Of a stretch of 64,000 bases of DNA, positions 59,616-64,000 are shown piece after piece. The translations under genes were made by a program, and so were the position numbers. The stretch comes from Ornithinimicrobium sediminis (GTDB lineage Bacteria > Actinomycetota > Actinomycetes > Actinomycetales > Dermatophilaceae). Position 1 is the stretch's first letter. Each line of letters starts with the position of its first letter. A model generated the notes under the pieces. The model ran no database searches. It was not told where the DNA came from and worked only from the letters and a program-made list of their open reading frames with translations. The stretch is from assembly GCF_021272345.1 (NCBI RefSeq), contig NZ_JAJSDQ010000004.1, positions 186,001 to 250,000 of the forward strand. Reading direction: 5' to 3'.

Positions 59616-61988
59616 ATGCCGACGACGTCCCCAGCCCGCACGGTCCCGGAGGCAGGCGAACAGCTTGCCGCCTGGGCTCGGTCGATCCGCAAGCACGAGC
59701 CCGACGACTTCGTCGCGGCCCGACGGATCGCGCGACGGCTCGGGGCCACCTGGACGGGTGACCGGGTCGAGATCGGCTTCTGGGCGCCGCAGCTCGTCGA
59801 GACCGGCACCCCCGACGAGCACGTGGCCCTCGAGGTGCTGCTGCCGCCGGAGGGCCTCGACCTGTCGGTGCCGGACCAGGAGGTGGTCTTCCGGCGGGCC
59901 CAGCTGCCGGTCGTGGCGGACGGGGAGTACCGCTGGGCCGTCCTGGAGGGGGTGCAGCCGGGGACCCGCGACCGGGTCGGCGCGCTCTACCAGCTCGTCT
60001 GGCAGGACGACCGGGGCCACCGGCACGTCATCCTCGACGTCGTCGCGCACTCGCTACCCTTCGGCGCGTTCGGCCCGGCCGAGGTCTACGACGTGGCCGG
60101 GATGCAGGCGGCGCGCGGTGACGGCGACTACTACGCCGCGCTGGCGGACCGCGCCGACGCGCAGGGCGTGGTGCACTTCGACCCGCCCACCAACATCCTG
60201 CAGCTCCATGTGCCGACGGCCACGACCCAGGGGACCGTCGGTGCCCTGGCCGAGCAGTTCCGCTCGCTGGGCGAGGCGCTGCACACCGGCCGCCGGCTCA
60301 CGGCCGAGGAGGAGGTGCTGGCGGGCTACGAGGCGCTCCAGCCGTTGCCGCTGGAGCCCACGATCGAGTACGAGCTCGGCCCCCGCGCGGTGCAGCGCGT
60401 CGACGAGGGTCCTGCCGACGCCCCCGAGGTGACGCTGCGGCTGCGGCGCCCCGACATGACCAACTGGGGCTACGACATCGTGCTGGCCGGCTCCTCGGCC
60501 ACCAACCCGGCCCTGCTCGCCGACGGGCGCCCCGACGAGGTCGTCGACCTCGCCGCCGCGCTGCACAGCCTGCCCGAACCGATGATGCTCGTCCTCGACG
60601 TCGTCTACGGCCACACCGACAACCAGGCGCTCTCCCTGCTGCCCTCCCCCTGGTTCCGTGGCCCCAACATGTACGGCCAGGACGTCAACCAGCAGCACCC
60701 GGTCGTGCGGGCCCTCATGCTGGAGATGCAGCGCCGCAAGGTCGACCTCGGCGCCGACGGGGTGCGGGTCGACGGTGCCCAGGACTTCAAGACGTGGGAC
60801 GCCGCCAAGCAGGTGGTCGCCCACGACGACGACTTCCTGGCCCGTATGTCGCAGGTCGAGCAGTCGGTGCACGGAGTGCGCTACCTGCCGTGGTTCGTCT
60901 TCGAGGACGGCCGGCCGTGGCCCCGTGAGGACTGGCCGGTCGCCTCGACCTACCGTGCCGTCATCGACCAGCAGCCCGACGCCTTCCAGTGGGGGCCGAT
61001 CACCTTCGCCCACAACACCCCGGCCCTGCACGGGTTCTGGGACGAGCGCTGGTGGCGCGTGGAGCAGATCTTCACCACCGGCAGCCACTGGATCTCCGGC
61101 AGCGCCAACCACGACACCGTGCGACGCGGCACCCAGATCCCGCTGGACGAGCCGGTCAACCCCGCCCTCGGCGACACGCTGCCGCAGATCCTGGGCAACG
61201 CCTACGACAACGCCGGCGCACAGATGCTGACGTATGCCGCGTTCCCCGGTGTGCCGATGGACTTCCTCAACGCCACCGCGCGGGCCCCGTGGGGCTTCAT
61301 CCGCAACGCCGACGACCGCTACGGCGTGAAGATCGTGGCCGAGGAGTCGCTCTTCCTCTGGTGGCAGGTCGACGAGGAGCGCTGGTCGCAGCCCGGCGCT
61401 TTCGCCCGTCTGCGCGACCTGGGTCTCGGGACGCTGGAGGACGCCCGTGCCTTCTTCGCCGCCCTGGCCCGGTGTGTCGAGGCAGCCGGTGACGACCTGA
61501 CCACTGCTGCCGAGCTCATGGCGGGCGTGACCCCGCGCCTGCCCGGGCCGGAGCCCACGACCTCCAGCCTCAAGCAGGTGGCCCGGGCGTTCATGGACGA
61601 CGCGCACGACTTCTGCTCGGTGCCCCGGTGGCTGCCCTCGCTGGACCCTGCCCGCACCGCCTTCAACCGCTCGGTCAGGGAGTTCCGGCACTCCCGGCCC
61701 TGGCTGCGCGAGGACGCCGGGCCGCAGGACCGCTACGGCCACAGCACCGAGGACGGCGCGTTCCTGGCGCACAGCCTGCGCCACGGGCCGGACGGGGAGC
61801 AGGTGCTGCTGGTGGTCAACCTGGCGGGCGACCCCGTCGACGTCCTCTGCGCCAAGGTGCCGGACGCACCGCTCGAGGCCGCCGGGTGGCAGCCGGAGCT
61901 GCTGGCCCCGGGCGTGGAGTGGACGGGCGCCGACGCCCCCCTCCACCTGGCCGACAGCCAGGGCGTGGTGCTGGTCCGCCGTCCCTGA
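59616..61988 (+). CDS. gghA: Glucosylglycerol hydrolase-like GH13 protein
   Basis: 790 residues. The barrel carries the GH13 catalytic pattern: LDVVYGHTDNQ (region I), GADGVRVDGAQDFK with the nucleophile Asp (region II), and SGSANHDTV (region IV); the acid Glu lies in WFVFEDGRPW (region III). The sequence around MTNWGYDIVLAGSSATNPALLADGRPDEVVDL resembles glucosylglycerol hydrolases, which break down the compatible solute glucosylglycerol. The assignment is from family memory. ATG 59616 follows GGAAGGAG. It starts 69 bp after the ATP-grasp gene. Alternative: another GH13 hydrolase. Confidence 0.7.
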   Translation: MPTTSPARTVPEAGEQLAAWARSIRKHEPDDFVAARRIARRLGATWTGDRVEIGFWAPQLVETGTPDEHVALEVLLPPEGLDLSVPDQEVVFRRAQLPVVADGEYRWAVLEGVQPGTRDRVGALYQLVWQDDRGHRHVILDVVAHSLPFGAFGPAEVYDVAGMQAARGDGDYYAALADRADAQGVVHFDPPTNILQLHVPTATTQGTVGALAEQFRSLGEALHTGRRLTAEEEVLAGYEALQPLPLEPTIEYELGPRAVQRVDEGPADAPEVTLRLRRPDMTNWGYDIVLAGSSATNPALLADGRPDEVVDLAAALHSLPEPMMLVLDVVYGHTDNQALSLLPSPWFRGPNMYGQDVNQQHPVVRALMLEMQRRKVDLGADGVRVDGAQDFKTWDAAKQVVAHDDDFLARMSQVEQSVHGVRYLPWFVFEDGRPWPREDWPVASTYRAVIDQQPDAFQWGPITFAHNTPALHGFWDERWWRVEQIFTTGSHWISGSANHDTVRRGTQIPLDEPVNPALGDTLPQILGNAYDNAGAQMLTYAAFPGVPMDFLNATARAPWGFIRNADDRYGVKIVAEESLFLWWQVDEERWSQPGAFARLRDLGLGTLEDARAFFAALARCVEAAGDDLTTAAELMAGVTPRLPGPEPTTSSLKQVARAFMDDAHDFCSVPRWLPSLDPARTAFNRSVREFRHSRPWLREDAGPQDRYGHSTEDGAFLAHSLRHGPDGEQVLLVVNLAGDPVDVLCAKVPDAPLEAAGWQPELLAPGVEWTGADAPLHLADSQGVVLVRRP

Positions 61989-62012
61989 GCCTCGTCGCGG
62001 GTCGCTCGCGGG

Positions 62013-63101
62013 TCAGCCGCGGACGGGTCGGGAGCTCGCGACGTCGTCCACGATGGTGATGATGTTCCTGAGGTTCGCCAGCAGCGACCCGTAGACCGGC
62101 CAGAGCATGTGCGGCAGGTCCCTGGTCGACATCTCGCTCGTCAGCTCGTCGACGTCCCGGCGCAGGGGTGCGACGTCCCCCTGCGGGTCGCCGACGCGCC
62201 GGCCCGTCTCCTCCAGCAGGTCGAGCCAGCGCTCGCGGAAGTGGTCGTCCCACTGCTCCGAGGACACCGTGGACTCGTGGATCATCCTGGCCATCCCCCG
62301 GGCCTGGGCGATGCCCTCCTCGACCCGCCTGAGCACCTCCTCGTAGCCCGCCGGGTCGCCCGCCTTGCGCGACAGCTTCCTGCGGGGGTTCCACCGGCCG
62401 CTCTCCCGTGACTCCCTGACGACTCTCCAGACGTCGTCCAGGTCGTCGTCGAGCCGGCGCGTGCGGTCGATCCACCTCTGGGAGTCGTCGTCGCTCCACT
62501 GCTCACGCATCTCGCGGGCCATGTCCTCCAGCAGGTCGCCGAGGTCGCGGTCGATCCGGTCGAGCTGCTGCTCGGCGCTCCTGTCGACCAGGGGTGGGAC
62601 GACCACGAGGTTGACCAGCACCCCGACGCTCACCCCGATGAGCACGTCGAAGATGCGGTCCATGAGCATCGACTCCTGCAGCGTCCAGCTCGTCGTCAGC
62701 ACGAAGAGTGCCGTGGTCGCCGCGGTCACCCCCTCGTCCCGGAGCAGGGACACCCGGGCCACCAGCAGCCCGACGAAGAGGGTCACGCCCAGCGCCACCA
62801 GGCCCATCCCGAACAGCTCCACCGCCAGGTAGGACAGCACGATGCCGAGGACGGTCGCAGCGACGGTCTGGGTGCCGTGTGACACGCTGCGGTGGACCGT
62901 GATGTGGACCGCCAGGAGCGCGGTCCACGGCGCCAGGAAGGCCGAGGTCAGGTCGAAGACGTTGACTGCCAGCACCCAGGCGATGAGCGCGGCCGCCACG
63001 GACTTGGTGATCTGCAGCAGGTCGGTCTGCAGCGACGGCTGTCGGGCGGCGCGGACGGCGCGGGACGGAGCGGACCTGACGGAGTCGAGGACGGTGCTCA
63101 T
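62013..63101 (-). CDS. FUSC-like / aromatic acid exporter family membrane protein, copy 1
   Basis: 362 residues. About five or six N-terminal hydrophobic segments (ITKSVAAALIAWVLAV, LLAVHITVHRSV, TVLGIVLSYLAVELFG, LVALGVTLFVGLLVA, VTAATTALFVLTTS, VLIGVSVGVLVNLVVVPPLV) precede a long charged helical cytoplasmic domain (from about 200), typical of the ArAE/FUSC group thought to export aromatic acids. ATG 63101 gives the normal N-terminus. It lies 56 bp after a close paralogue, so the two form a tandem pair. Substrate unknown. Confidence 0.82.
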   Translation of the reverse strand: MSTVLDSVRSAPSRAVRAARQPSLQTDLLQITKSVAAALIAWVLAVNVFDLTSAFLAPWTALLAVHITVHRSVSHGTQTVAATVLGIVLSYLAVELFGMGLVALGVTLFVGLLVARVSLLRDEGVTAATTALFVLTTSWTLQESMLMDRIFDVLIGVSVGVLVNLVVVPPLVDRSAEQQLDRIDRDLGDLLEDMAREMREQWSDDDSQRWIDRTRRLDDDLDDVWRVVRESRESGRWNPRRKLSRKAGDPAGYEEVLRRVEEGIAQARGMARMIHESTVSSEQWDDHFRERWLDLLEETGRRVGDPQGDVAPLRRDVDELTSEMSTRDLPHMLWPVYGSLLANLRNIITIVDDVASSRPVRG

Positions 63102-63157
63102 CACCCCACCCTGGCCGCACCGGTCCCGCGCGGCAAGGCCGCGTGCCACGTCGGGTC

Positions 63158-64000
63158 TCAGGCGCGGGCCGCGCGCGAGCCCGCCTCGTTGCCGACGATG
63201 CGGATGATGTTGAGCAGCGCCGACACGAGCGTGCCGTAGATCGGCCACAGCACGTCGGACATCCGGCGCTCGGCGAGCTCCTTGGCGAGCGCACGCACCT
63301 CGTCGGTCAGCGCCGCCAGGTCCCCCTCCGGCTCGGAGATGCGCCGGCCCACCTCCTCCAGCAGGTCGCACCAGCGCTCCGCGAAGTAGTCGTCCCACTC
63401 CACGGCGTCGACCGTCGACTCGTGGATGAGGCGCACCATGCTGCGGGTCTGCGCGATGCCCTCCTCGAGCCGGACGAGCGTCAGCTCGTACTCGGCCGGG
63501 TCGCCGATCGCCTCCTGCGACCAGCGTCGCCGGGGGTTCCAGCGCACGCTCTCCTGGGCCTCGCGCACGAGCTCCCACGCGTTGTCGAGGTCGTCGTCCA
63601 GCTTGCGGGTGCGGTCGACCCAGACCGAGGAGTCCTCGTCGGTCCAGGGCCGGCGGGCGTCCTCGGCCAGGTCCATCAGCAGCCGGCCCAGGCCGCGGTC
63701 GATGCCCTCGACGTACTGCTCTGCCATCTGGGTGTTGAGGGGAGGCACGACCAGCACGTTGACCAGCACCCCGATGACCACGCCGGCCAGCGTGTCCAGC
63801 ACCCTGTCCAGCAGCATCGTCTCATCGACCCGCCAGTTCGTCGTGAGGACGAACAGCGCGGTCGTCGCCACGACGATGCCCTCGTCACGGATGTAGCCGA
63901 TGCGCGACAGCAGCAGCCCGATGAGGAGCACCATGCCGAGGGTGCCCACACCCATGCCGAAGAAGAACGGGAAGCCGTAGGCCAGGCCCACGCCGAGCAG
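63158..64000 (-). CDS. FUSC-like / aromatic acid exporter family membrane protein, copy 2 (N-terminus beyond the window)
   Basis: About 280 C-terminal residues are visible; the start lies past 64000. The last hydrophobic segments (LGMVLLIGLLLSRIGY, LAGVVIGVLVNVLVVPPL) and the charged domain align with copy 1: DEGIVVATTALFVLTTNW versus DEGVTAATTALFVLTTSW, SVRWNPRRRWS versus SGRWNPRRKLS, and MVRLIHESTVDAVEWDDYF versus MARMIHESTVSSEQWDDHF. The pair looks like a tandem duplication, with diverged loops. Confidence 0.82.
   Translation of the reverse strand: MLGVGLAYGFPFFFGMGVGTLGMVLLIGLLLSRIGYIRDEGIVVATTALFVLTTNWRVDETMLLDRVLDTLAGVVIGVLVNVLVVPPLNTQMAEQYVEGIDRGLGRLLMDLAEDARRPWTDEDSSVWVDRTRKLDDDLDNAWELVREAQESVRWNPRRRWSQEAIGDPAEYELTLVRLEEGIAQTRSMVRLIHESTVDAVEWDDYFAERWCDLLEEVGRRISEPEGDLAALTDEVRALAKELAERRMSDVLWPIYGTLVSALLNIIRIVGNEAGSRAARA

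Noticed and set aside
60054-61946. Minus-strand ORF of 630 codons opposite the GH13 gene
   Set aside because: Shadow frame with low-complexity composition; GH13 catalytic regions are on the plus strand.

Overview
The window is high-GC DNA with dense ATGA/GTGA stop-start overlaps and many GTG or TTG starts. This fits a free-living actinobacterium. The proteins look like the Micrococcales (Intrasporangiaceae/Ornithinimicrobiaceae area), but that placement is inference. No rRNA, complete tRNA, CRISPR array or replication origin was seen.

Region 1 (1-21.05 kb) is a sugar-catabolic supercluster. On the left, a minus-strand operon (sugar isomerase fragment, FGGY kinase, SDR dehydrogenase, FAH-family hydrolase) is divergent from an L-fuconate-dehydratase-like enolase. 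Next come a ribose-type ABC transporter (ATPase, permease, lipoprotein), a FucU mutarotase and a cupin phosphoglucose isomerase. A tightly overlapped plus-strand operon follows (FGGY kinase, 2-hydroxyacid dehydrogenase, AroE-like dehydrogenase, phosphotriesterase-family protein, HAD phosphatase, KDPG-type aldolase, HutC-type GntR), then an FCD-type GntR. Last are a transaldolase-like protein, a Gfo/Idh/MocA dehydrogenase, a PfkB kinase and a TIM-barrel epimerase. A recurring palindrome built on ACATCCGATGT lies in four intergenic regions and probably ties these units into one regulon. The dehydratase, SDR, hydrolase and mutarotase match a non-phosphorylating L-fucose-type route to pyruvate and lactate. 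The plus-strand operon looks like a separate phosphorylated route whose substrate I cannot name.

Region 2 (21.2-50.0 kb) is accessory DNA. Two 164-bp direct repeats end in the same 3' half of a tRNA-Lys(UUU)-like gene (21204-21367 and 28437-28600). They bracket a 7.2-kb segment with an aminotransferase, a frameshifted methyltransferase, a STAND LuxR regulator and an aldehyde dehydrogenase. A third, decayed tRNA end lies at 49982-50026. Between them are IS110 and hydrolase remnants, two tandem duplicated flavoproteins, regulators, a 1446-residue SARP-STAND-WD40 protein, and decayed repeats. No integrase is visible.

Within this region, 41.4-49.1 kb is a one-carbon module: a dimethylglycine-oxidase-like flavoprotein, EtfA and EtfB, a divergent GcvT/DmdA-like methyltransferase, MetF and an IclR regulator. 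Paired TTGCG-N5-CGCAA palindromes sit in the divergent promoter, and one more covers the metF start codon. The likely logic is removal of N- or S-methyl groups onto tetrahydrofolate and their oxidation by MetF. The actual substrate is unknown.

Region 3 (50.0-64.0 kb) holds a second SARP-STAND regulator, a berberine-bridge-type FAD oxidase with a broken downstream partner, then ordinary-looking chromosomal genes: a 62-residue membrane protein, OsmC, geranylgeranyl-reductase-like flavoprotein, a membrane protein, an ATP-grasp protein, a glucosylglycerol-hydrolase-like GH13 protein and two tandem FUSC-like membrane proteins. Several genes across the window appear leaderless, with a TANNNT box 6-7 nt before the start codon.
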